The position numbers were made by a program, and so were the translations under genes. Under the pieces are notes generated by a model. The model saw nothing but the letters and a program-made list of their open reading frames with translations, made no database searches and was not told where the DNA came from. DNA of 64,000 nucleotides from Nemertoderma westbladi (Eukaryota > Xenacoelomorpha > Nemertodermatida > Nemertodermatidae), in contig JAUCBJ010006096.1 in assembly GCA_032718475.1 (NCBI GenBank), forward strand, positions 19,774-83,773. The letters run 5' to 3'. Below are positions 53,350 to 61,672 of this stretch, piece by piece. Within the stretch, counting starts at the first letter, position 1. Each line of letters opens with the position of its first letter.

Positions 53350-54600
53350 TTATTCAGTTATTATTTCCTTGGCTTCCGAAATAGATAGAAGAGCGTCATA
53401 GCTTGCCATTAATATAACGTTAATAGTGTTAACTAGCGCATTACTAAATTTCAGAATCAAATGCCCACTAGTATGAACACTAGGTTGAATCTCATGGCTT
53501 TGATCCCCGCCGGCAGTAAGATCAAATACGATCAAAGGAAATTGGGTACGAAATCGTTCTGGTGTTAGCGAGCAAAATACGCCGCTCAAGCTCTTGAACA
53601 CGTTCATTAAACTTTCGAATTCCAACATAAAATTGTTTTCTGGAAAGTTAGGGCGATATGGATACCCGTGTATAATACGGGAGTCGATGTTTAGTTCAGC
53701 ATAATTTAAACCGAAATGGTTAAAATGTAACGGATTACTGCTTAATTCCCCGTTGAAGCTGGCGTTGGTAAGCATTCCAACCAAAATATACTTAGGTAAT
53801 TTCCCTTGGATTATGTTCGATTCTGTATAACTGGATTGCCCACCGCCAATAGTGAAGGTTTTCACTTCTTGTTTTAACAAGTTATAAATAAAGTCATTTT
53901 TTTGTGACCCCAACAAATGCGCGCGCATAACCTCGGCATCAATCTTGTGGCGTTTTATTTTTAAATTAATATTCATGATTTCAACTCTCGGGTTTACCAA
54001 TCCTGCGGGGGGTTCAACTTTCAAAAAAAAATTATTCGATACTCGGTCTATACGAAGTCGAATGTTAATTCCCGGCGGCAGTAATTTGTCCTGGCTTGCC
54101 AGGTCTAAAAAAATTGGGGCCACAACGAATTTAACATAATTCCCGCGAACGTCATTCTCAGTAGCGACAGGTACCCCACCTAGATTATTATCATTATCTT
54201 CATACCCACCAGCACTTAAAATACTGCGTTTTTCGTTAGCATCTGTCAACAGTAATGTCTGAAACGTAGACTTATAGGCGTAGAACCCATTCGAGGTTTC
54301 AACTAGCTTTTCATTTAAATATAACGAACAATTTTCAAATAGTGACCCACCCGGGTAATTAAGATGGTGGAGGGTTGTATCGTCGTTAGCCCTATTACCA
54401 TCCCATGTAATTTTATATTTAATGTGAAATTTCGAATTCTTTAAATCAGTATATAGAACATTTGACTGGGGTATAAAGAACTCGATTTGTCGGGCATTCG
54501 CGTCAAGAGTAGAAATCGGGTAGATATCCGAAAAATGTGAAGATGTATATTCTCGCTGATTTGTTTTACTTGAGAATAATGATAATTCTAATTTACTCAT
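53350..54600 (-). CDS. F54H12.2-like major capsid candidate, Polinton B
   Basis: 416 residues. Signature block about residues 75-135: HHLNYPGGSLFENCSLYLNE, LVETSNGFYAYKSTFQTLL and SILSAGGYED. This is the hallmark of F54H12.2-like proteins of Polintons. A FNHFGLNYAELNIDS block near residue 295 and a Phe/Thr-rich beta pattern throughout suit a jelly-roll protein. It aligns along its whole length with the Polinton A protein at 27725-28984, although most residues differ. The gene sits between the pX-like gene (9 bp upstream) and protease (30 bp downstream), the same cassette as in A. Capsid function is inferred from family and context. Confidence 0.78.
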   Translation of the reverse strand: MSKLELSLFSSKTNQREYTSSHFSDIYPISTLDANARQIEFFIPQSNVLYTDLKNSKFHIKYKITWDGNRANDDTTLHHLNYPGGSLFENCSLYLNEKLVETSNGFYAYKSTFQTLLLTDANEKRSILSAGGYEDNDNNLGGVPVATENDVRGNYVKFVVAPIFLDLASQDKLLPPGINIRLRIDRVSNNFFLKVEPPAGLVNPRVEIMNINLKIKRHKIDAEVMRAHLLGSQKNDFIYNLLKQEVKTFTIGGGQSSYTESNIIQGKLPKYILVGMLTNASFNGELSSNPLHFNHFGLNYAELNIDSRIIHGYPYRPNFPENNFMLEFESLMNVFKSLSGVFCSLTPERFRTQFPLIVFDLTAGGDQSHEIQPSVHTSGHLILKFSNALVNTINVILMASYDALLSISEAKEIITE

Positions 54601-54609
54601 TTTGTTAAG

Positions 54610-55137
54610 TTACATAAAAATATCACGGCATTTATTATTTCGCTTTTTACGTTTGCGCCCAACGTTCATACCCACACTTGGGTGTCGTCGTTTCCCGCTC
54701 CTCTTTTTTTTACTTTTCGGGTTTGTAAATTCATTGTATACCCGTTGGGCGATTTGGCGAGTCTTTGGATGAGGTTCTAACCGCTCGGCCACTTTATTTA
54801 TCAAATCATCTGCTTTACCGCGTAAAATACGTTTTCCTTCCGGTATTATGTATTTCCGTGCTACTTTCGCTGCTTTGGGGAGTGCCTTAGTTAGCACCTT
54901 TCTCCCTAACTTGCGGGCTAATATACCCAGACCAGTTGTTAATATTCCGCGTCCGCGCTGGCGATTTTGGGTGTATCGCCGCCCGAATTTATTATTCTTA
55001 TTATTCCATATACCAGTAGATGGGCCAAACCCCGGGAGAATGCTTCCACCCTTAAAAACGGGTATATCGCTATAATTCCCGCTTCCCAGTTGGATTTGTG
55101 GGGTGCTATATAATTTAAACAAATCAGAATCTGACAT
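54610..55137 (-). CDS. Basic pX-like virion protein, Polinton B
   Basis: 175 residues, highly basic. N-terminal SDSDLFKLYSTPQ, then IPVFKGG, then a Gly-led hydrophobic/basic helix region (GRGILTTGLGILARKLGRKV and KALPKAAKVARKYIIPEGKR) and a Lys/Arg tail (KSKKKRSGKRRH). The homologue in Polinton A keeps every block. The Gly-Ile-Leu helical segment resembles amphipathic, membrane-active or DNA-condensing segments of adenovirus minor core proteins. Which of these roles applies is unknown. Upstream lies a perfect 152-bp duplication that separates it from the 198-aa gene. Confidence 0.75.
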   Translation of the reverse strand: MSDSDLFKLYSTPQIQLGSGNYSDIPVFKGGSILPGFGPSTGIWNNKNNKFGRRYTQNRQRGRGILTTGLGILARKLGRKVLTKALPKAAKVARKYIIPEGKRILRGKADDLINKVAERLEPHPKTRQIAQRVYNEFTNPKSKKKRSGKRRHPSVGMNVGRKRKKRNNKCRDIFM

Positions 55138-55143
55138 TATTAT

Positions 55144-55447
55144 GAGTATTTATTATAACATATAATAATAATTCTTTACTACATACGTATATGTGTAATC
55201 TACAAATATAAGTAGCATATAATAACGCAATAATTAATTATATATACATTAATTCGACGACAACCATTTCCCATAACCAACCGCGAGTTTCGCAGGAGTA
55301 TTTATTATAACATATAATAATAATTCTTTACTACATACGTATATGTGTAATCTACAAATATAAGTAGCATATAATAACGCAATAATTAATTATATATACA
55401 TTAATTCGACGACAACCATTTCCCATAACCAACCGCGAGTTTCGCAG
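55144..55447. repeat. Perfect tandem duplication, 2 x 152 bp
   Basis: 55144-55295 and 55296-55447 are identical as read, both from GAGTATTTATTATAACATAT to GCGAGTTTCGCAG. The second copy includes the last 47 bp of the 198-aa gene (stop at 55401). The first copy duplicates that gene end plus the intergenic spacer upstream of the pX-like gene. Lack of any difference indicates a very recent event. Confidence 0.95.
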
Positions 55448-55997
55448 AACAATAATTAAAACAAAAATCACTATTATCAGAATGGTAGGCACAATTTGTT
55501 ATTGCCGAAAAATCGTGAAAAAGGCATTTGGTGTCATAATCAACATATTTTTCGTTTATGCCGTACGTTTCTAGAAGTGTTCCATTCACATTAAATTCAT
55601 TTTTTAAAATAAATAATTTCGGTATTCCGCGTATTAATATTTGAAACCCCAACCGTTTTTTTTCTTGTAACCATTCCTGTATGTACATTTTAAATGCGCT
55701 TTGGTCCATAAATCCGTAGTCAAAATTAATGTGATGCGTAATATTGGCGAGTTGTGTGAGACGGTCGTATTCGCTTAAACTTAAAATTTTTGCAGGTGGA
55801 CCATTAATAAACCATACGTTTTCTAATGATTTGATGGTAGTATTATAAGCCGCAAACTCTTTAAAATAAATGGTTGCAACGGGGTGTTGGTCGATCTGCG
55901 GAAGATGCGTATAATATTGGAAATCTACTATTATTCCCGGGTTTTCCAGCGTCGGGTAATAATCACGCCCACGGCTGCGACTTAGAAATTTATCCAT
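55401..55997 (-). CDS. Conserved Polinton protein of unknown function, Polinton B copy
   Basis: 198 residues. IIVDFQYYTHLPQ, IYFKEFAAYN, WFINGPPAKILSL, FDYGFMDQSAFKMYIQEWL, then a C-terminal Cys/His cluster (CLFHDFSAITNCAYH, CFNYCSAK). Homologous to the Polinton A protein at 29475-30065, which has a longer C-terminal tail. Related proteins occur widely in Polinton-like loci under 'uncharacterised' labels. The paired Asp/Gln and Glu at the start and Cys/His residues at the end hint at metal binding, but I do not assign an enzyme. Its 3' end is part of a recent 152-bp duplication, which leaves the gene itself intact. Confidence 0.75.
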   Translation of the reverse strand: MDKFLSRSRGRDYYPTLENPGIIVDFQYYTHLPQIDQHPVATIYFKEFAAYNTTIKSLENVWFINGPPAKILSLSEYDRLTQLANITHHINFDYGFMDQSAFKMYIQEWLQEKKRLGFQILIRGIPKLFILKNEFNVNGTLLETYGINEKYVDYDTKCLFHDFSAITNCAYHSDNSDFCFNYCSAKLAVGYGKWLSSN

Positions 55998-56071
55998 ATA
56001 GTCGCTATAACTTCAGATAATCAGATAATAATAAATAATAAATAATTTACATCGATTAAATTGTGACTATC

Positions 56072-56875
56072 TCAATCAATTCGTATAAAATGAAGCGTCA
56101 ATATTGAATTTCCATAATGAAAGCGCAACAAATTTCCGGAATCTCCAATCAATCGAACTCGTATATAACGTAAATTAGATGTTGAATTAACTTTTTTATA
56201 GTAGACTTCCTCAACTTCACGACTAATAATTTGCCCATATTCCCCTTCTATGGGTATGCTACGCAACAGAGGGTATTCGCTATTGTCTACAAATTGAGGT
56301 TCGACGCAATTGATATGTATATTTATGTTGGGTTCCAGTATTTCGACAGCATTAGGATGCTTATGGCAGTCGTACTTATTATTCCGCGAATCAATCCTTA
56401 GCAAGTGATAATCCCCCGCAGCATTTTGCACACACATAAAACCTTTGCCATCAACCTCGTGTTCTGTTAATCCTAGGTAACCACCCAAACGTTTACTGAC
56501 AAATATCGACAACTGTTTACCTTTAAAATGTATGGTTATATTACCTGAGCGTGCTGTATTATCAATTATATTAATTTGGCCTTTAATAAGGCTTTTGTTG
56601 AAGTACTCAATGATCCTTTCCAATGATAGGAAAGATCCTTCGGGGAGAGTAACATCTCTTGTAAACATTTTTTTATTTTTTATGGCCTTTATATAAATGT
56701 CGCTATTGTCATACCTGATACTAGATACGTACGTTATACCGGTTAAACCTATTAACCATTGCCCTTTAGCGAAAGGTAAAGGAATTTGCAAATTTGTTTG
56801 GAAATCGCTGGCGCTATTACGCGGGAATTCTATGGGGTTTGCGTTTGAGGGTAGTACAACGTAATAACTGTTCAT
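56072..56875 (-). CDS. Penton-like/minor capsid candidate 2, Polinton B
   Basis: 267 residues. Starts SYYVVLPSNANPIEFPRNSA, with WLIGLTGITYVSSIRYDN next. The C-terminal third has INCVEPQFVDNSEYPLLRSI, a YYKKVNS segment, IRVRLIGDSGN and a final LTLHFIRID strand. This is the same plan as the upstream 294-aa protein: SNAS/SNAN start, WxxGL-x-IxYVS, PLLR-I-P, and terminal beta strands. These proteins resemble the Polinton family taken as penton or minor capsid protein. Its ATG overlaps the upstream stop in ATGA (56872-56875), implying reinitiation or coupling. Role inferred. Confidence 0.65.
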   Translation of the reverse strand: MNSYYVVLPSNANPIEFPRNSASDFQTNLQIPLPFAKGQWLIGLTGITYVSSIRYDNSDIYIKAIKNKKMFTRDVTLPEGSFLSLERIIEYFNKSLIKGQINIIDNTARSGNITIHFKGKQLSIFVSKRLGGYLGLTEHEVDGKGFMCVQNAAGDYHLLRIDSRNNKYDCHKHPNAVEILEPNINIHINCVEPQFVDNSEYPLLRSIPIEGEYGQIISREVEEVYYKKVNSTSNLRYIRVRLIGDSGNLLRFHYGNSILTLHFIRID

Positions 56876-57756
56876 TCTTGTAGTTTTTGTCGCCGTTGTT
56901 GTTTTTTGAGTTCTAGAACTAAAATTGTTTTACCCCCATGAAAGACTATATGCTTTCCTTTATGGTCGCGAAGCGTTATACTAATTGTGTCGAGCACTTT
57001 TTTATTTCTTAATTGTTTGTAATGTGTGTTTTTGAATTCCAGGTTGATGAATGAGTATGGTTCCCATTTCAAAGGGATTATCCGCAAAAGAGGCGCCATC
57101 GAATGTCCTACGTGAGAAGATTCAATCATATCTGTATATATAAACATTGTGTGTCTATCCCTCGTTATATCGCAAGGTTCGGGGAATTCAACTCCATCCG
57201 CTTTGTTTGTATCTTTACAGCCTAAGTTCAATAAATCATCATCTTTGTTATAGTGTATTGCCCAAAGCGCCCCAAGACCCATTAAATTATTTTTTAAACT
57301 CGATAACCCGAAAATATTTATTATATCTCCATAGAATTGGAAATAGCGGCCTTTCTCACAATGTAGACGAATTTTTGATGTATGTTTTTGGTAGTTAAAC
57401 TTAACATCTTTGAAACCGTGGTGGGATATTGCGGGATTTTTCAAATAAACACTAATATGGTTTAAAATTGACTCAATAGAAGCATATAGACCAAGATTAA
57501 AATCGATTTCTATAAGATTGTATGGAGCTATATGAAATTCCAAATCCTCATCAACCATATATTCACCAATTCTAATTCCAGATCTTTGTTCAATATTTCT
57601 ATAGGTCGACACATACTGTATTTCCTTTAGACCCACGACCCAATCTGTGCTGACGGGGATAGGTTTGGACAACTCAATCGTGAAATCGCTGGGAGTGTTA
57701 TCAGGATATTTATCTAGACTGGCGTTGGAAGTCAACGTTAAATGTAAGTAATCCAT
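56872..57756 (-). CDS. Penton-like/minor capsid candidate 1, Polinton B
   Basis: 294 residues. LHLTLTSNASLDKYPDNTPS opens the protein, followed by DWVVGLKEIQYVSTYRN. The C-terminal part has MFIYTDMIESSHVGHSMAPL, LLRIIPLKWEPYSFINLEF, an HYKQLRNKKVLDTISITLRD segment and ILVLELKKQ. The Y-x-D-x-(I/V)-E-x-x-x-V-G...PLLR pattern is typical of a Polinton virion protein family I believe to be the penton/minor capsid. It is a paralogue of the next gene. It begins 14 bp after the integrase stop in a compact gene run. Confidence 0.68.
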   Translation of the reverse strand: MDYLHLTLTSNASLDKYPDNTPSDFTIELSKPIPVSTDWVVGLKEIQYVSTYRNIEQRSGIRIGEYMVDEDLEFHIAPYNLIEIDFNLGLYASIESILNHISVYLKNPAISHHGFKDVKFNYQKHTSKIRLHCEKGRYFQFYGDIINIFGLSSLKNNLMGLGALWAIHYNKDDDLLNLGCKDTNKADGVEFPEPCDITRDRHTMFIYTDMIESSHVGHSMAPLLRIIPLKWEPYSFINLEFKNTHYKQLRNKKVLDTISITLRDHKGKHIVFHGGKTILVLELKKQQRRQKLQE

Positions 57757-57770
57757 AATAATATAATTAA

Positions 57771-58845
57771 TTATTGTACGTGATCAACCCACCGATGTGC
57801 CGCAAAACCAACAAATTTAACCAAATATTGCTTTTTGCCGCTTTTATTTACTTTTTCTTTAATTATTTTTTCAATTGGTAGGAATTGAAATGGTTCTATT
57901 ACCTTTTGGATTTCATGCCGATAAAATGTCCCCTTTATAACGCGCCCATTCGAGTCCGCAACTTCGTACATAGGGTACGGCTCTCGATCCAATCTTATTC
58001 TGTAGATTTTGAAAATTTCTACAGTATAATTAGGTGTATAACCTTTGTCAAATGGCTTTCTAGCTAAACTCAGCCGCACCTTATCACCAACCTTGAAATG
58101 AACTCGACGCTGCGCACGGCGTTTTCTTTTATTGGGATGACCCACACTCCCATATAGTTTTAAAAATAGGTCAGTTTCATTCTTTTTATTGACAGAGTTT
58201 GGCGCCATACCAATGGTTCTATGTATTGAATTATTATATGCAACCAATATTTTTGGCAATATACCCATCCATTCTCTATTCTGTTTCCTCGTGAAAATTC
58301 TGTACATGCGAGATTTGAGGGTGCGATTCAGCCTTTCACAGATACTAGCTTTAAATTGGCTAACTAAAGTATAAAAATGAACATTATTGTTCAGTAAGAA
58401 ATCTTTCACCAATTTATTAACAAACTCAGTTCCTTGATCAACCGCTAGCCGTTTAGGTTTTCTATCTTTAAATATCGCGGCTAGGGCCCTTTTAATTTCG
58501 ACCCCTGTTTTACGTTTTAGACCCAACGCCCACGCCTTCCGACTAAAACAGTCAATACAAGTAAGTATGTAACCGTAGCCATTATTCTCACCCCTAAAAG
58601 GTTGCATATCGCACAAATAGATCACCAATACCGCTCGTGAAGATTTTTGATGTCGGGTAATGGCGCCTAGCCGGCGCGTGTAGGGAATACGTTCGTTGGG
58701 AGCTCAACCATTCTTTTGCGCGATTTCTCGTAACTTTAGCGGCTTTCGCTAGTTTGGTTACGCTCGCGAAACCGGCAGCATTTGAAACATCGTAATATAT
58801 TCTTCCCAGTCGTTTGTTTGTTCGATTTTCTACGATTCTCCCCAT
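57771..58845 (-). pseudogene. int: Polinton integrase (rve type, chromodomain-like tail), frameshifted
   Basis: Two overlapping frames, 58845-58594 and 58628-57771, together cover one integrase. The first has the N-terminal region (GRIYYDVSNAAGFASVTKLA and RAKEWLSSQRTYSLHAPARR). The second has the catalytic core: first acid in the CDMQPF region, second Asp in AVDQGTEFVN and the Glu in KASICERLNRTLKS. An SH3-like VGDKVRLSLARKPFDKGY segment and a chromodomain-like KQYLVKFVGFAAHRWVDHV tail follow. The frame changes near 58605-58625, close to the first catalytic residue, by what looks like a single-base indel. Unless this is a sequencing error or programmed slippage, the copy cannot make integrase. 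Confidence 0.85.
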
Positions 58846-58969
58846 CGGTTGTGTCGTGTCGTGGAAGAAAACACTTGCAATGACAGTTAATACTTAATAT
58901 GAAACGTTCAAAAAACATACTACTACTACTATTTTAATGTTATCCTGCGCTTTGTTTCCACACGTCGAT

Positions 58970-59431
58970 TTATTGTAGTCCTACGTATTGTTTCCACGCG
59001 TCGGCGCGTTTTGTGTTGGAAGGGGTCACGCGGACCCTTTGCCGTTTCAACCAACCGCGACCAATTAATCGTTTTGGTATCCTTAATCGTTTTAATAACC
59101 CCAAAAATGTTGCTTGTCCTGGAATTATTTCGGTGTTTTTCTTATTTTTTTTTGTAGTCAGCAATTCAATCAAATGATCAATATTTGCTCCGGGAATAAG
59201 TTTATTTTCTATATAGAGTTTATTATTATCGTTCCACCGTACTCTGTCTCGCGAGAATCGCATCAAATAACTCAACAATCGTTTGGCTTTCTGGGATGAA
59301 ATTGTCACACCATCTAGCGGTTGTATTATATTATTGCTTTTCTTATTATTATTATTATAAGTATCCGTTAATAAAGTAGAAACTAGATACAACTTCTTAA
59401 AATTTCCGAGGCTAATCTCGTTATTTTTCAT
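58970..59431 (-). CDS. Conserved Polinton protein, 153 aa, function unknown
   Basis: Contains KAKRLLSYLMRFSRDRVRWN, NNKLYIENKLIPGANIDHLI, and a LKRLRIPKRLIGRGW motif near residue 125, then a basic end. The order 'strand with WND, I-PG-(S/A)-NI--LI, then (I/V)P--LIG' recurs in uncharacterised Polinton-associated proteins. No catalytic motif is visible; it may be a structural or DNA-binding accessory. It lies between ATPase and integrase with about 120 bp on either side. Confidence 0.6.
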   Translation of the reverse strand: MKNNEISLGNFKKLYLVSTLLTDTYNNNNKKSNNIIQPLDGVTISSQKAKRLLSYLMRFSRDRVRWNDNNKLYIENKLIPGANIDHLIELLTTKKNKKNTEIIPGQATFLGLLKRLRIPKRLIGRGWLKRQRVRVTPSNTKRADAWKQYVGLQ

Positions 59432-59552
59432 CGTTATATATCATTATTAATATATTAATACTATATACTAGAGTTCACGTTCATGGACCGATAATAACCT
59501 AATTTCGGTGAAAGTCTAAACAATGTGTGAAAATGGTTTTAGCGCGGCGTCG

Positions 59553-60263
59553 CTACTGCGGTATAGACTGGGCCTCGGGGCGTTGGTGAGGTGTGTTAGA
59601 GTTCATATTCGCGGGTTGATAAACAGTTTGCCCTAATGGGTTGAAAATATCACCCCTAACTCTTATACTATCATCCGTTTTTTGATGAAAGTCTAAGAGA
59701 AGGTGTGTGAATGGTTTTTGTGTGGCGTCACTATATGCTTGAACAATAAAATTGCTATTTTTTGGGTACACTTGCCGCGCTATATAGCTTATTTGACTTG
59801 CGTCGCGGGGATTTTTTGTGAAAATACAATATTGGGCATTTAGACTTCTAGTCCGTGTTTCAGCCCCTTTACTGAAGAAATTTTGTGTTATATAGATAAT
59901 GAAACAGGAAGTATGGTGGCAGGTTTTTGTGAAGCTTTCTGTCAAACTCTCATCACTCTTACTTTCGCTTAACAAGTCGTCTATAATAATTAGATCGTTT
60001 TCGCGGAAAATAGAATTAATTTTTTGCGGTAAACCTTTGAATAGATGTGTTATACCCGGGAATTCTGGTGGGGTGGCGCCATAAAAGAATAATACACGCT
60101 TCGGGGTTATATCAAAAACTAAATTTTTATTTTTTACAATTTTTGATACCAACACTGTTTTTCCGGAAGAACTTGGACCCGCAATAATCATGGCCGAACC
60201 CATCTTGAAAGAGGCGTCGTATGATGTGATTGGTTCCCGCGATATCGTCGGCTCTCGGGACAT
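59553..60263 (-). CDS. Genome-packaging-type ATPase (FtsK/HerA superfamily), Polinton B
   Basis: 236 residues. Walker A is GPSSSGKT at 29-36, Walker B is DLIIIDDLL at about 90-98. The block RSLNAQYCIFTKNPRDASQI and QVYPKNSNFIVQAYSDAT around 140-180 is characteristic of Polinton/adintovirus ATPases. It would pump the element genome into preformed capsids. The start MSREPTISREP at 60263 lies 17 bp downstream of the preceding gene's stop. The frame is intact. Confidence 0.88.
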   Translation of the reverse strand: MSREPTISREPITSYDASFKMGSAMIIAGPSSSGKTVLVSKIVKNKNLVFDITPKRVLFFYGATPPEFPGITHLFKGLPQKINSIFRENDLIIIDDLLSESKSDESLTESFTKTCHHTSCFIIYITQNFFSKGAETRTRSLNAQYCIFTKNPRDASQISYIARQVYPKNSNFIVQAYSDATQKPFTHLLLDFHQKTDDSIRVRGDIFNPLGQTVYQPANMNSNTPHQRPEAQSIPQ

Positions 60264-60280
60264 TGTTGATAGGTAGCCAC

Positions 60281-60742
60281 TCAGTAGATGGGAAACCTAG
60301 AAACTTGACGGTTGACGCGTGTGCCAGAGGTAGTAGGTCTATACCCCCGGCGGGATTGGGCTAATTTTCTGCCTCTTACAGCCGTTATTATGGGTGATAT
60401 TTTCTGATAAGCGTTAAGCCCACTCATTAAACCAGAGATTAGTAGATTTATAAATCCGCCCCTTTGCACCAATCGTTTACGATAAATTCGAATGGGATAC
60501 TTGGCTTTTGGTTTTTTAGCGATCTCGCGTATTGTTTTTTTATGGCGTTTTAACCTCGCGATTGTTTGCTCAGGAATTTTTACGTTACCATTTAATACAT
60601 TTAGAATAATATTAATTAGAAAACTTATAAGTTCGTCGGTTCCGCCGACACGTAAGAAGGTTTTTCTACGGTTGGGGGAGGCGTTAGATAAGAACTTTAA
60701 ATCCCCGTCAAATTGTTTAATTAAAGCTTTGAGTGATTTCAT
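60281..60742 (-). CDS. Conserved Polinton protein with LVQRGG motif, 153 aa
   Basis: The N-terminal helical half (SLKALIKQFDGDLKFLSNAS, ISFLINIILNVLNGNVKIPE) is followed by a basic stretch (RLKRHKKTIREIAKKPKAKY). RKRLVQRGGFINLLISGLMS then leads into a hydrophobic/glycine segment and an Arg-rich end. The 'LL-GN(I/V)-(I/L)...RLK(R/K)(H/Y)K...LVQ-GGF' arrangement is widespread in uncharacterised proteins of Polinton loci. The C-terminal amphipathic part could be membrane-active, like adenovirus pVI, but this is inference. A TATA-like sequence lies about 17-24 bp upstream. Confidence 0.6.
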   Translation of the reverse strand: MKSLKALIKQFDGDLKFLSNASPNRRKTFLRVGGTDELISFLINIILNVLNGNVKIPEQTIARLKRHKKTIREIAKKPKAKYPIRIYRKRLVQRGGFINLLISGLMSGLNAYQKISPIITAVRGRKLAQSRRGYRPTTSGTRVNRQVSRFPIY

Positions 60743-60758
60743 TACATATATTAATAAC

Positions 60759-60766
60759 TTATATAA
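60759..60766 (-). promoter_or_regulatory. TATA-like box upstream of the LVQRGG gene
   Basis: Minus strand reads TTTATATAAG a short distance before the ATG at 60742. In an AT-rich spacer such words arise by chance, so this is only a candidate. It is noted because the same element encodes a TBP-like protein. Confidence 0.25.
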
Positions 60767-60904
60767 ACGAGAACAATAATAGTAAGTAATAAAACACCAC
60801 CACCGTTATAAATAGTATCGATTATATGCGTGGGTGGGGTTTTTCACGCGATAAAACCGAGCAATTATAGAAACCGGCACTCTTTAAAACCTAACATCAA
60901 TAAT

Positions 60905-61672
60905 TAAGAACGCAAATCCACGTTTAAAAAACCAAACGAGATCCCACAGGACAAACCTACAAAATTTCGAAATTATTCAAAAATGAAACTTTTAATTTTT
61001 CGAAAAATTTTATGAAATTTCTAATTAAATATTACTACCCAAATTACTAATAAAATTCAAACTTTTTTAAGTTTTAACAGACTGACTGACTGACAGACCG
61101 ACAGACAGACAGACTAGATTTATGTAAATGTAAAAACTGACATCAGAAATGAAATCAGCACCCCCTAAAACCCAAGACCATCAATAAAACACATTATATA
61201 TATATATATATCAAGGGAACAATGATAATATCCGCATTTAAAAACCAAACGAGATCCTAAAGGGCAAACTTTCAAAATTTTTAAATTTTTCAAAAACGAA
61301 CATTTTAATTTTTCGAAAATTTTTTATGAAATTTCTAATTAAATATTACTACCCAAATTACTAATAAAATTCAAACTTTTTTAAGTTTTGACAGACTGGC
61401 TGACTGACAGAAAGACTGACAAACCGAAGACAGATAGACTAGATTTATGTAAATTTAAAACTGACATCAGAAATGAAATCAGCACCCTTGACAACCTAAG
61501 ACTACCGATAAAACACGTTATATATATAATGTGAATAATGGTAATATCCACGTTTATTTAAAAACCTAACGAGATCCCACCGGACAAACCTAAAACTGAC
61601 ACCAAAAAATGAAAAAATTAAATATTTCTACCTAAATGACTATCTAAATTACCGATAAAATTCAAAAACTTT
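60905..61672. repeat. Minisatellite of about 313 bp inside Polinton B, nearly three units
   Basis: The word CCAAACGAGATCC or its variant starts units near 60937, 61245 and 61566. Each unit runs through CGGACAAACC/GGGCAAACT, AATTTTTCGAAAA, ATTACTACCCAAATTACTAA, then the (GACA)n core and AAACTGACATCAGAAATGAA. The last partial unit runs into the 3' end of the TBP-like gene, whose final codons correspond to the TACCCAAATTACTAATAAAA block. The (GACA)n-ATCAGAAATG core is shared with 50460-51005. Confidence 0.85.
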
